DNA of 64,000 bases, taken from assembly GCF_901000735.1 (NCBI RefSeq), contig NC_081545.1, positions 8,392,044-8,456,043 of the forward strand. Direction: 5' to 3'. Each line of letters starts with the position of its first letter. The first letter of the stretch is position 1. The notes beneath the pieces are model-generated. The model had not been told where the DNA came from, searched no databases, and saw only the letters and a list, made by a program, of their open reading frames with translations. The DNA is from Corylus avellana (Eukaryota > Streptophyta > Magnoliopsida > Fagales > Betulaceae). The position numbers and the translations under genes are program-made. Of this stretch, positions 1 through 9,750 are shown piece after piece.

Positions 1-356
1 TATAATTGAGTGTTTTTATTTGACTAATTTAAATGATTTTATAAATTATTAAATTTAAAATAAATAGTTATAATTAATAATTAAAGAATTTTTAATTTCT
101 CTTTCAGTTGGATCAGATAATGTGTTGACGATTTTTTTTTCACACAAAAATAAAAAATAAAAAATAAAAAAACTTTCCAAGAAGATGGGCGAGCACGATG
201 CGGCTCTTTTAACTCTTTAGGGATTCCTTTTTCTCCTTTTCACTGTTTTTTTCTCCTTTTTTGATCTTTTTTCTATGCCATGGCTTTCAAAAGAACAGGA
301 AATGTAATGATAATTATTGGTCTGAAATGTTGCTCCAAAATTACATACCAATCCTC

Positions 357-360
<4 letters not shown>

Positions 361-391
<31 letters not shown>
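361..391. repeat. (TA)n microsatellite
   Basis: About 15 TA units, against about 6 at the matching place in unit 2 (26191-26202). Confidence 0.9.
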
Positions 392-396
<5 letters not shown>

Positions 397-845
397 TACT
401 TCCATGGCCTTTCGGGCCCTTTCTATTGGTTTTTCAGAATTCAGGGTCCCGACCCACTCTCTATGCGGGCCGGACTCCCTATTCTAATTCGCCAAATCCA
501 TCGCTTCTGCCCCCTTGTCATAAATGTGGGCTGTCCTCTCAGAGTGATTTATACCGTGTGGGCCCTGTGAACACGGGCCCTAAGGTGGGCCGTGATGAGT
601 TTAATCTAGACTCAACAACCGAGGCGAATAATGATTAACCCCTCTTGCATTTACTCTAGTTGGACACAAGAAAAGAGGGCCAGGCTGCAAGGGGTGATCA
701 ATCCCCATAGAGATTATTGCAAATACAACGGTGAAAACTGAAAAGGAAAGGGTTTTGTCTTTAAACGCTAAAATAGGAAAATGCAAATAGAAGCCTGGAT
801 CAGTTTATCACGTGTGTGCCCCACCGGTACTAATTATACAGAAAT

Positions 846-1139
846 AATTTTCCTCTGAGCTTGGTTGGGTGAATTTTGTCTAATTCAGTTTATAAAAATG
901 ATATGTGTCATTTAAATATGTGAAATGTACATATTTTTTTAATAGTAAAGATAAAATTGAAATAAATAATATTAAAAGTTCATGTGTATTTCTCATGTTA
1001 TTAAAAAAATGACATATCATTTTTATAGACCGAGTTGAAAGAACTTCCTCTAATCCAATTTGAAAAAAAAAAACTATATTTGTCATTTTGATAGATTAAA
1101 TTGAAGGAAGTTGCTTCAACTCAGTTTAGAGAAAAACTA
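846..1139. mobile_element. Inverted-repeat MITE, degenerate
   Basis: The ends are inverted copies of each other (GAAATAATTTTCCTCTGA at the left, TTAGAGAAAAACTATTTCCC at the right), with long imperfect arms and an AT-rich centre. It belongs to the same family as the better preserved copy at 15818-16059. At the matching place in unit 2 (26537-26640) the surviving part is in the opposite orientation relative to its flanks. No clear target-site duplication was found. Confidence 0.55.
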
Positions 1140-1152
1140 TTTCCCTTAAACT

Positions 1153-1179
1153 AAAAAAAAAAAAAAAAAAAAAAAAAAA
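1153..1179. repeat. Poly(A) run
   Basis: 27 consecutive A residues just right of the MITE; a shorter run sits at the same place in unit 2. Confidence 0.9.
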
Positions 1180-1373
1180 GACACAATTAGACTATCAAAA
1201 AAAAAGAAAAAAAGATGAGGTGTAAAGATATTAATGGCGTGGGTATAATTTTTTTGTTCTTAATGATTACTTATATGGCTTTTGTTAGGTAGTTGGTGAT
1301 TCCTTTTCTATTAAATATGTTTTAGTAAACCTTCTTCCTTCCTGTTATTTTCCATTCAAAGAGAAAAATGACT

Positions 1374-1400
1374 ATAATAATAATAATAATAATAATAATA
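1374..1400. repeat. (TAA)n microsatellite
   Basis: About nine ATA/TAA units. The matching unit 2 sequence is hidden in the 20-N gap at 26688. Confidence 0.9.
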
Positions 1401-2147
1401 GAGAGCTATGAGAGAGGCTGAGCATGAGGGCTCAAATGGGCTAGCTAATCCAATAAGATTTCTTTGTTCGGATAAGAAAACTCCTCTCACATAATTTTGT
1501 CTAAAGAAAAAGATGTATGAATAAGAGAAGATATCTTCAATTATAAGGATTCAGTCCTTCAAACTACCAATTGTGTCAATTTCTCTCATAAACTATCAAC
1601 AAATATCAATGTTATCTCTAAAGACTAAAAATAATCTTCATAAAATAAAATAAATCAAGGTGGTGCCCGAGCCACCTCCTTAGCCCAATGGTAGTAGTTC
1701 GGCCACCCCTATATATATATATTGGGGGGTGTGGGGGGATTTATAAGGATTTTTTTTTATCTTGTTAAAAAAATTTGAGTTATTTTTATCTTTTTGCTAG
1801 GAGGTTATGTTTCTTTCTTAAACTAACGTAGAAAACCTATTCAGAAAATATTATATGAATACTTTAAAAGGGATCTTTTTTCAAAAACAACTATTGACAA
1901 ATAGTTTTCAACATGTTTGGTACCTCCGGCAAGGAAGAAAAAAGGAGCACAACTCAAATAACTACAAAGTCATTGTGCACCTTTAATATGGCATCCAACA
2001 AGAGAAATCAAAGAAAGTTAAAATCAAGTTACTTTTATTTATGTCTCTTTCAAAGTTCTCTTTATTTATGTCTCTTTCAATCCATCAATCCTTCAAATTA
2101 AGAATCTGAATTCATACTAATTAAATTATTAGCAATTCAGACGGTAA

Positions 2148-2265
2148 TTTTTTTTCTTTTTATTTCTTTTAATATGTTCGCACAAGAGGGAAAAGAGAAT
2201 TCGAATTAGTAACCTTTATTTCATTAGGTATAATCCCAGTCGATTGAGTTATCTCTTGGAGACTT
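2148..2265 (-). mobile_element. tRNA-derived SINE (unit 1 copy)
   Basis: Read on the minus strand, the element starts with a tRNA-like box A (AACTCAATCGACTGG), has a box B-like stretch (ACTAATTCGAATTC) and ends in an A-rich tail. It is flanked by AGACGGTAA (2139-2147) and AGACGATAA (2266-2274), a likely target-site duplication. The same insertion is at 27352-27471 in unit 2, so it predates the segmental duplication. Its short spacing and tail argue against a functional tRNA gene. Confidence 0.7.
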
Positions 2266-2728
2266 AGACGATAAATTTAAGTTTTTATAGAACTCACATA
2301 TCCAAACAGGTAAGTGGGTGGTCTAAAATTTGTTTAAATAGGTAAGCATTGTATTAATTTCTTAATATATATTGTATGAATTACTAGTTTAAAGACAAAA
2401 TTGCTAAAAATCTCTATCCCAGCTGAAAAAATGTTGATAAAGTAAAATTTGATTCTCCTTTCAAACGTGCCACATGCAATAATAGTATCCCATAATGACC
2501 AATAGACCTCTCCCAAAAAGGTTCCATGATCTTATTTTCATATGAACAGAATCCCATCTCTTTTAATCATGACCCCCACAAGCCCAGACATGAAAGTAGA
2601 TTAAAAATCACCCCAGTTGGCAATACTTTATTTACACACTAACAACAGGACATAACCAACATGATTACCATAATTGCAGCCATTATGACCATCATGATTA
2701 ACATCAATGATTCACTCTTTAAAACACA

Positions 2729-2740
2729 CTATATATATAT
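2729..2740 (+). promoter_or_regulatory. TATA box of the 99-aa gene
   Basis: CTATATATATAT lies 54-65 bp ahead of the ATG at 2794 and is kept in unit 2 (27935-27946). Confidence 0.5.
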
Positions 2741-2793
2741 GGAGAAATAACTAGACATGGGCAGCTAAACCCACAACACTCTTATAGCCAGCA

Positions 2794-3093
2794 ATGTTGA
2801 TCAGAAGGGGCTCTCTAACCATTTCCATGTTACCAAAATCAGTGGCGCTGGCGGAGTGGTGCCGGCCTCGTCGGCGACATAGGCGGCGGAAGTGCAGCAC
2901 CGTACGGTTAGGAGCCAAGCGGCGAGGGTTCTACCGTGTGTCGAGGCCGGCAGTGCAATGGGGGGTCCTGATGGCTCCTCTTAGGATGCTGAAGAAGATC
3001 ATCACGGAAATGGCACCAAATGGACTGTTTATAGAGGCTTATTATCGGTCTTTACTACCCTTTTTACGTCCTCAACTATTTCCTCTATGTTGA
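2794..3093 (+). CDS. Small conserved basic protein, 99 aa, unknown function
   Basis: I do not recognise this protein with certainty. The N-terminal half is very rich in Arg (RPRRRHRRRK near residues 26-35). The C-terminal half is more hydrophobic and ends in RPQLFPLC. No signal peptide is evident. The second copy at 28000 gives good evidence of coding: I count 10 nucleotide differences, of which 8 are third-position synonymous changes and 2 alter the protein (V18A, L91I). That pattern fits selection on this reading frame. A TATA box lies just upstream. An upstream ATG at 2757 gives only three codons. The C-terminal sequence resembles small uncharacterised plant proteins I have seen, but I give no family name. 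Confidence 0.65.
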   Translation: MLIRRGSLTISMLPKSVALAEWCRPRRRHRRRKCSTVRLGAKRRGFYRVSRPAVQWGVLMAPLRMLKKIITEMAPNGLFIEAYYRSLLPFLRPQLFPLC

Positions 3094-5330
3094 TTAGTAA
3101 CAAAATTTCCTTTGGGTGGGAATTTGTTCTTTTCCTTTTTTTATTTTATTTCCTTTCTCTTTTCTTTTAAAGTTGTGTAATAATTGGTTGAGCAATCTCT
3201 CCTTAATGAACAGGCAACTTGCATATTTCTCTCCTGCCTCTCGGTCCACATAAGTTGAAAAAGTTTTGGATCTTTTTAAGTGTGATTTCCATTCAATTGT
3301 TAAGAGTAATGCTATATACTATACTCTTATTGAATTAATGTGAAAATCTTCATCAATTTTTAGATAAATTTTAATTAAAAAAATCAATAATTAATAAACA
3401 TTGCCATGTCAGTCCAATGAGATGGAAATCATGAGATGATTGTGTAGTATTATATAGCAGTTCTTGTTAAAAAGCCTAAAAAAGAAAAAAAGAAAAAAAG
3501 AAAAAAAAGAAGGTATATAGCAGTTCTTTATTATTAATTATCCTAAAAGTTTAACGTGGAATATTTAAATTATGTATAAGCTAGGTTCAAATCTCCTTGA
3601 ATGAATTTCCAGATGAAAAATGTTTGAAATGCTATAATTTTATTATAATTCTTTTGCAAACTAACGTGACAGCCCTATGAGTGCTATGTAACACAACACA
3701 AGTGAAAAAATTAAATAATAGACATTGACACGTAAATTTAATTATTTAGTAGTTGATGTATAGTAAGTGTACTTACATATGCAACAAGTTAATTGTATAG
3801 TACTCCTAATAGAATTCTATATGGGGTCACATTTTATCATTACTCGTGTAACTAAAATACTTATATAGATCATACTTTTTATCTTATTTTTATACTATTT
3901 TGTTAATGTGGCAGTGCCAACTAGCCATTGAATCAACCATTGTTGCAAAAATTAAAAAATAAAAATTAATTGACTGGTGTATTGCATTATTTTTTAGAAA
4001 AAGATGTAAATTAGTTATTGTAGTTATACCGATTTGTAATAAGATTTATGTGGTATAAAAATGTTTTGAGTGCTCCTTTTGGTGTATAATAATAATAACT
4101 TGGTCCCTGCACCTATCTTTCGTCTAATTTATAGATGAAAACCATTAAATGTCATGTTAACACCAATCAAATTATGAGACATGTCACACATAATAAAAAT
4201 AGGAGAAACTTCACTTAACTCTCCTGAATTGTCACAATTTTTACAATGCCCCCCTAAAGTTTAGTTTCTCTCAATTTTGTGTATTTATCTTTCAATTATT
4301 TTCAACATCCCTCATTCGTTAGAATTTTTTGTTAAATCCTAACAAGGGTGTGAAATTTCCAAAATGCCATCATTTTTTCTTTTTCTTTATCTTTTTTTTT
4401 ATAAAAAAAAAAAATTAGTAGATCTAACCCACCCATTTTGTGAGCCATTCCTGGTAACCTGCCGTGTATCCCATGAGTCACAAGTGACCCAACAAAGGGT
4501 CACTTTGTGGCTCATAATGGGTCACCAAGGTAACCCGTCATGGGCCACCCCACTTTTTTGCCTTTTTAAAAAATAGAAAAATAAAAAATATTTGTAATTA
4601 AGGGTAAATTTAAAATTTTATAAAAGTTTCAATGGTATAAAATGTCATTTTACCCCTTTTGTGTAACGCTCCCAAAACTAACATTGACCATTTTAGTAGG
4701 GTTACTGGCAATCCCACAAGTTCAGTTAACTGGTAACTAACTAAAAGTATCGTCCATCAAGCATACTTAGAGTAATTGTAATGGAATATGAAAATGACAG
4801 ATAAGAGTTATCTAGATTAAGTCATCAGGCATGCATATACTATCATCAATTTCAGACCGAGAACTACAAATTGAAATACAATTTTTCTAATCAAACATAG
4901 TATAAATACAATGGTCTTCAGGCTTCCTTTCTTTAAAAGTCCACTTAAAACAGATAACTTGACAAGCCACAAATACTACATAAGTCTAAAACTTAGTAAG
5001 TAAGTCTCATATTCGGGTATTATACGAGTTATTATTATAGGTATAAGTAAACATGTATTTCTTTGTAACAAGCAAATGAGGTGTTGCTTCTATTATTACA
5101 CCACAAAATATAGTTTTGATTTTTGATATGCATAGGTGTAATTCCAAAGACAATTGCTCATAATTTTTAATGCAAAAAATTAACACGTTAATAAGTCATA
5201 ACTATCATTATACCACAAAATATGTTTACAAATATCACAAACATGCTATTAGTCAAATGATTGGCTCAACCACTTATGTTTTATTTTTATTTACTATATA
5301 TATTTTACATATTTATAATTTTTTTTTAGG
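3094..5330. other. Spacer between the 99-aa gene and PPR gene 1
   Basis: AT-rich, collinear with 28300-31340 in unit 2. It holds a MITE-like inverted repeat at 3304-3466, purine-rich AAAAAG runs near 3480-3510, and at about 4203-4700 a block starting AAACTTCACTTAACTCTC that resembles the small elements scattered through the window. No coding sequence is supported. Confidence 0.6.
3304..3466. mobile_element. Short inverted-repeat MITE
   Basis: The left end GAGTAATGCTATATACTA and the right end TAGTATTATATAGCAGTTCT are imperfect inverted repeats. The same element is at 28533-28697, so it was present before duplication. Termini resemble those at 14541 and 17425. Confidence 0.45.
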
Positions 5331-5813
5331 AAAAATTCACTTTATCCTCTTGAAGTTTCAGAGATTTTTCAATTCGAACCCCAATGTTTAAAAATTGGCA
5401 ATGTACCCCTCTAATATTTCAAAAATTTTCAATTCAGACCGTTCATTACTAATTTTTGTCTAATTTGACAAAAATCATGTCACGTGTGTCTCACGTGGGA
5501 TTTTGATGCCCTTTATTCTAATTTTGCTCTTATTAAAACCTATGAAATTATGTAATTACCCTCATTAAAACCTATGAAATTAAGGGTAATTACGTAATTT
5601 CATAGGTTTTAATGAGAGCAAAATTGGAATAGAGAGTATCAAAATCCCACGTGAGATGCACGTGGGATGATTTTAGTGAAATTAGATGGAAATTAGTAAT
5701 GGAGGGTCTGAATTGAAAATTTTTGAAACATTAGGGGGGTACATTGCCAATTTTTAAACATTGAGGTTCGAATTGAAAAACTCCTAAAACTTCAGGGGGT
5801 AAAGTGAATTTAA
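5331..5813. mobile_element. Fold-back MITE, about 483 bp
   Basis: Almost the whole element is one inverted repeat: two arms of about 240 nt, roughly 90 percent alike by eye, meeting at a centre near 5570. The outer ends are AAAAATTCACTTTATCC and, inverted, TTAAATTCACTTTACCC. It is absent from unit 2, where the flanks are joined near 31345. A transcript across it would form a long hairpin. Related but less symmetrical elements lie at 35480, 40620, 41040, 46895, 54920 and 56552. Confidence 0.7.
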
Positions 5814-5891
5814 CCCTTTATTTTATTATGAGTGATATCTATATATTAAAATCGAGTATAAGAACTTATTTGTTATTTTTTCTTATAAGAT

Positions 5892-6689
5892 ATAAGAAGT
5901 AGGGGTGGGCAAATTAACAGTTACCGTTTAACCGGCTGTCTATCGGTTTCGACCAAACCGATATTAACCGTAACCGTTTAATCGATATTCTTATCGGTTA
6001 AAAATTTTGTACCGAAATTCTTATCGGTTCGGTTCGATCCGGTCAACCATTTGTTATCAGTTAACCGTTTTAACCAATAATAACCGATATGGAAGAAGAC
6101 TAGTAACAAAACCAGTCTAGTTCAGTTGGTAGTGAACTAGAGCATAAGGTCTTTTTTTTTTTTTTTTTTTTTTCTCCTCCTCCCATGCAGCAGACTCTTT
6201 CTTCCTCATTGTCTTTCTTTATTTTCCTTCTCTTCCCAATTCCCACGCCACATATTTCTTTTTTCTTTATTTTTTGTTTCTTCTCCTCCCACGCAGCAAA
6301 CTCTTTCTTCCTCATTGTTTTTCTTTCTTTTCCTTCTCACCATTGCAGGAGAATGGGTTTCTTCCCATTTTTTTTCCTCTTTCTAGTTCTCGCAACATCC
6401 GCCCCCATTTGCTCTCACAGACCTCTTTTTTAGCATCAAAGATTTAATTCAGGTAAGAGTTTTTGCCTTTTGGTGCTTGGGGGTTAGACAAGTAGAGAAT
6501 ATTGAAGAATGTGAGATCTATAACCGGTTAACCGGTTTAACCGAACCGTTTAACTGTGTACCGTTATAACCGATAATTTCGGTTAAAATTATTATCGGTT
6601 AAAAAACCGTTTAACCGAAAATTATCGGTTAATAACCAATAAAAGCCAAAACCGAATCGTTTTGACCGATACTCACCCCTAATAAGAAG
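5892..6689. mobile_element. hAT-type non-autonomous element with 8-bp target-site duplication
   Basis: The element proper is 5900-6681 (782 bp). It begins TAGGGGTGGGC and ends CACCCCTA (TAGGGGTGAGT on the other strand). It is flanked by a perfect 8-bp repeat, ATAAGAAG, at 5892-5899 and 6682-6689. Subterminal sequence has many CGGTTAA/TAACCG motifs on both sides. Unit 2 has the empty site, one copy of ATAACAAG near 31416. TIRs of this type and an 8-bp duplication are typical of the hAT superfamily. No transposase frame is present; the pyrimidine-rich centre (6150-6440) could be captured host DNA. It ends 248 bp before the PPR gene 1 ATG. Confidence 0.85.
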
Positions 6690-6929
6690 TTTATTGCAAA
6701 TGGTACACAACCACGATTACGAGAACTGCAATCACGTAGCACGCTGAAGAGAAGAAAAAAACCCACGCTCGTATTGGGCGGGTTTGTGAATATTACGGGC
6801 TTGGGCTTGATCCATCCGTCTTTAGGCATTGACACATATTACCGATCTGCTCCGATTTGAAACCATCTTCAGCTCAACCTAACACTTGGCCGATTTCTAG
6901 TTCAGCGACTGCTAAAGAGAAAGAGGTTG
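6690..6929 (+). promoter_or_regulatory. Leader and probable proximal promoter of PPR gene 1
   Basis: About 240 bp, conserved with gene 2 (31437-31676) but not present ahead of PPR C, D and E. It is GC-richer than its surroundings and has a TGGGCT motif near 6800, a kind of site II element often seen in promoters of genes for organelle proteins. No transcription start can be set from sequence alone. Confidence 0.4.
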
Positions 6930-8729
6930 ATGCCCAGAAGAGCTCCTGCTTTTCTTCTTCAGAAAATGCGTAGCGCTGCTGAATCCAGGAGCTCTCTTGT
7001 TTTTCTGTGGAACCATTATTATCAGGTGAGGCTTTCAATCCGTGCTCAAAATCATCTCTATTGTAGTTTTAGCTCTAGAGAGGATGTGGAAACCCGCACT
7101 GGGTTCTTGAACTCTGTGAGAGATCAATGCCGATCTGGAAGCATAAGGAATCTTGATGATGCCTTAGGCTTCTTTGATCGGATGATTCACTTGCACCCTT
7201 TGCCTTGCGTTATGGATTTCAATCAATTGCTGAGCGCGATTGCAAGAATGAAGCATTTCTTGACTGTGATGACTCTGATTAAAAAAATGGAACTGTTAGG
7301 AATTCTTCCCGATGTTTACACTCTTGGTATTTTGATTAATTGCTTCTGCCATATGAACCGGGTGGATTTTGGGTTCTCTGTCTTGGCAAGAATTTTGAAA
7401 CTTGGTTATCAACCTCTAACTACTCTTGTCAAGGGGCTATTTCTTCAGGGTAAAATCAATCAAGCTGTGAGTTTAGTTGGTGAAATGAGCAAGAAAGGGT
7501 ATGAACCTAATATGTTTACCTATGGAACAATAATCAATGGTTTGTGTAAAATAGGGGAGACCAGTGTGGCTATTGAGTTTCTTAAGAAGATGGAAGAAGC
7601 GAATTTGGAATTTGATGTTGTGTGGTATAACACGATCATTTACAGTTTATTGAAGGACAGATTGCTAACCGAAGCTTTGAACCTTTTCTCTCAAATGACA
7701 AGTAAAGGCATTCAGCCAGATCTCTTCACATACAATTCCTTAATCCAGGGCGTATGCAACCTCCGCCATTGGAAGGAGGTAACTACACTATTGAAAGAGA
7801 TGGTGCATAGGAAGATAATGCCAGATGTGACAACCTTCAACATATTGATCTTTGCGCTTTGCAAAGAAGGTATGCTGACAGAGGCAAACGAAGCTTTTGA
7901 TGTGATGATTCAGAGAGGCCTGGAGCCTAACACAATTACATATACTTCATTGATTGATGGTTATTGTTTGCAAACGAGAATGGACGATGCAGTCAAAACA
8001 TTTAATATGATGGTTGAGAAAGGTTGTTCACCTTGTGTTATTAGCTATAGCATATTGATCAATGGGTATTGTAAAAATAGAAGAATTGACGAGGCAATGA
8101 GTCTCTTTCATGAAATGTCTAACAAGGGAGTGAATCCCAATGTTGTCACTTACACCACTCTTATAGGTGGGTTGTGTCGAGTGAAGAGACCTAAGGCTGC
8201 CCAAGAGCTACTGCATAAGATGCAAACTAGTGGTGAACATCCAAATCTTGTAACTTATACTGTTCTGTTAAGTGGTCTGCTTAAGAATGATTTTTTTTCT
8301 GAAGCAATGGAATTGTATCAAGAGATGGAGGACAAAAAGTTGCGCCTTCCTATTAGGATATACAACATCTTGATCGGCAGTATGTATACTACTGGAAAAC
8401 TTATGACCGCAAGAGAACTGTTTTATAGTCTTGCTAGCAAAGGTTTGAAACCTGATGCTTTGACTTACAATACAATGATCAAAGGACTTTGCATAGGGGG
8501 GCTAATAAATGAAGCGAGTGATCTGCTCAAGGAAATGATCAAGAGAGGTTGCTCAACCAACAATATCACATATAACACCATACTCCAAGGGTTACTGCGA
8601 CTTAACGAGATGTCAAAGGCAAAGGAACTTTTTCAAGTAATGGTTAACAATGGCTTCTCAGCCGATGCCACCACCTCAGCCATGTTAGTTAACCTTTCTT
8701 CTACAAATCCGGCAGATAAAAACACTTGA
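6930..8729 (+). CDS. RFL-type PPR protein, gene 1 (P class, 599 aa)
   Basis: Intronless Restorer-of-fertility-like PPR gene; such proteins bind specific mitochondrial RNAs and affect their processing or translation. The start is the ATG of MPRRAPAF; the first 50 residues are rich in Arg, Ser and Leu with few acids, which fits a mitochondrial presequence. PPR motifs of 35 residues follow from about residue 94 to the end. Two lesions set it apart. A 12-bp in-frame deletion near 7413 removes the last residue of motif 2 and the first three of motif 3. An extra A in the run at 8718-8722 shifts the frame, so the protein ends DKNT and loses the conserved tail of about ten residues (DKTLEELVQKLL in gene 2). 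The PPR tract is otherwise open. It may be a working but altered gene or an early pseudogene. Confidence 0.88.
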   Translation: MPRRAPAFLLQKMRSAAESRSSLVFLWNHYYQVRLSIRAQNHLYCSFSSREDVETRTGFLNSVRDQCRSGSIRNLDDALGFFDRMIHLHPLPCVMDFNQLLSAIARMKHFLTVMTLIKKMELLGILPDVYTLGILINCFCHMNRVDFGFSVLARILKLGYQPLTTLVKGLFLQGKINQAVSLVGEMSKKGYEPNMFTYGTIINGLCKIGETSVAIEFLKKMEEANLEFDVVWYNTIIYSLLKDRLLTEALNLFSQMTSKGIQPDLFTYNSLIQGVCNLRHWKEVTTLLKEMVHRKIMPDVTTFNILIFALCKEGMLTEANEAFDVMIQRGLEPNTITYTSLIDGYCLQTRMDDAVKTFNMMVEKGCSPCVISYSILINGYCKNRRIDEAMSLFHEMSNKGVNPNVVTYTTLIGGLCRVKRPKAAQELLHKMQTSGEHPNLVTYTVLLSGLLKNDFFSEAMELYQEMEDKKLRLPIRIYNILIGSMYTTGKLMTARELFYSLASKGLKPDALTYNTMIKGLCIGGLINEASDLLKEMIKRGCSTNNITYNTILQGLLRLNEMSKAKELFQVMVNNGFSADATTSAMLVNLSSTNPADKNT

Positions 8730-9650
8730 AGAGTTGGTTCAAAAGCTTCTATGAAGGCTTTTCAGATTTTAACATAAAGAACATATTTTAACCCTTTGCT
8801 AGTCAATCCATAAGGCGTATGTATACTTGCTGGAATTCATTATTTTACTTCTTGGAATGTTATAGTTCTTGCCATATCGTTGGACCCTTTTTTTGGTTGC
8901 TTGAATTACCTTATGTGCTTTGATTTTGTTTTCATCTTTTCATGACACTATTTTGTAAACCTGACCAATTAAAAGTTATTGCATGAAATTGGTTTACGAT
9001 CGGATATTTCTTTCCATATCATTGAAGCCTTTTATATTTTTGTTTTGCTTCAATTAACTTCTGTACTTTGTTTTTGTGTTCATCTTTTCATAACACTTTT
9101 TTTAAAACTTGACCCATTAAAAGTTATTGCAAACCATTGGTTTTGTTGATTTTAGAGTTTGGGATTGTTAATGGTTGTTTGGCTTTCACTGTCAAATTTA
9201 TTCTTTTAGGTGTTCCCTTCAATTAAATTAAATTTATGAGATACATGCTAAACGTTAATATAACATTCTCGGATCTGCAGGTTTGTGTCTGAAATAGCTT
9301 TAGTATCTCTTCGTTGTTGGTGTTGTGTCTGTGAAAAGTATATTAGATTGAGAGACAATATTGTCAATATTAATGTAGCTTTGGTAATGCTTACAAATGA
9401 CACATGATGTCCAGACCCTGTATATGTAGCTACAATATTGGTGGATGGTTGTTACTTATTGCAATCCCTTAAATTCATAACTTCTCATCGCGAACTCTTT
9501 ACAAGTTTGGAATGCAATCCTCGAAGAATCATTTCATAATACAAATTAAATTTTACAGATCTAATGGTGTCTATGGCACCTAATTAACAATAACTAAGCC
9601 ATAACAACCGGTACTTCATGTAAAATAAATTTACTTCTATGGCACCTTTT
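8730..9650. other. 3' flank of PPR gene 1
   Basis: Non-coding sequence shared with the 3' flanks of gene 2 (33921-34816) and PPR C (37914-38760). It includes two imperfect copies of a block around TTTCTTTCCATATCATTGAA and a T-rich probable 3' UTR. It stops at an N gap. Confidence 0.7.
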
Positions 9651-9750
9651 NNNNNNNNNNNNNNNNNNNNNNNNNNNNNNNNNNNNNNNNNNNNNNNNNN
9701 NNNNNNNNNNNNNNNNNNNNNNNNNNNNNNNNNNNNNNNNNNNNNNNNNN
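9651..9750. other. Assembly gap, 100 N
   Basis: A placeholder-sized gap. It joins the PPR 3' flank to the middle of exon 1 of the VAP4 gene, so the promoter and N-terminal codons of that gene are missing and the true gap must exceed 100 bp. Confidence 0.95.

Larger units (their letters stand above)
1..2728. other. Left flank of segmental unit 1, no gene recognised
   Basis: AT-rich spacer with no convincing gene. Positions 1-110 are an AT-rich block whose reverse complement resembles 25855-25940. From about 110 on, the sequence runs parallel to 25943 onward. A GC-richer patch at 400-600 with several GGGCCC motifs is shared with unit 2; I could not assign it. The stretch also holds a (TA)n tract, an inverted-repeat element, a poly(A) run, a TAA microsatellite and a SINE, listed separately. 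Open frames here are low-complexity and not conserved in unit 2. Confidence 0.6.
100..9650 (+). repeat. Segmental duplication, unit 1
   Basis: This stretch is collinear with 25940-34816 (unit 2): SINE, 99-aa gene, spacer, PPR gene and 3' flank come in the same order and orientation, at roughly 95 percent identity by eye outside insertions. Unit 1 alone has the fold-back element at 5331-5813 and the hAT-type element at 5900-6681. Unit 2 alone has the LINE-like insertion at 28932-29708. The right limit is an N gap, after which sequence is unrelated. Confidence 0.85.

Noticed and set aside
2148..2265. tRNA gene on the minus strand
   Set aside because: Box A and box B-like motifs are present, but the A-rich tail, flanking duplication and lack of a foldable tRNA identify a SINE.
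6185..6433. Frame within the hAT-type element, including a signal-peptide-like MGFFPFFFLFLVLA start at 6354
   Set aside because: The hydrophobic look comes from a pyrimidine-rich tract; no homologue or second copy supports it.
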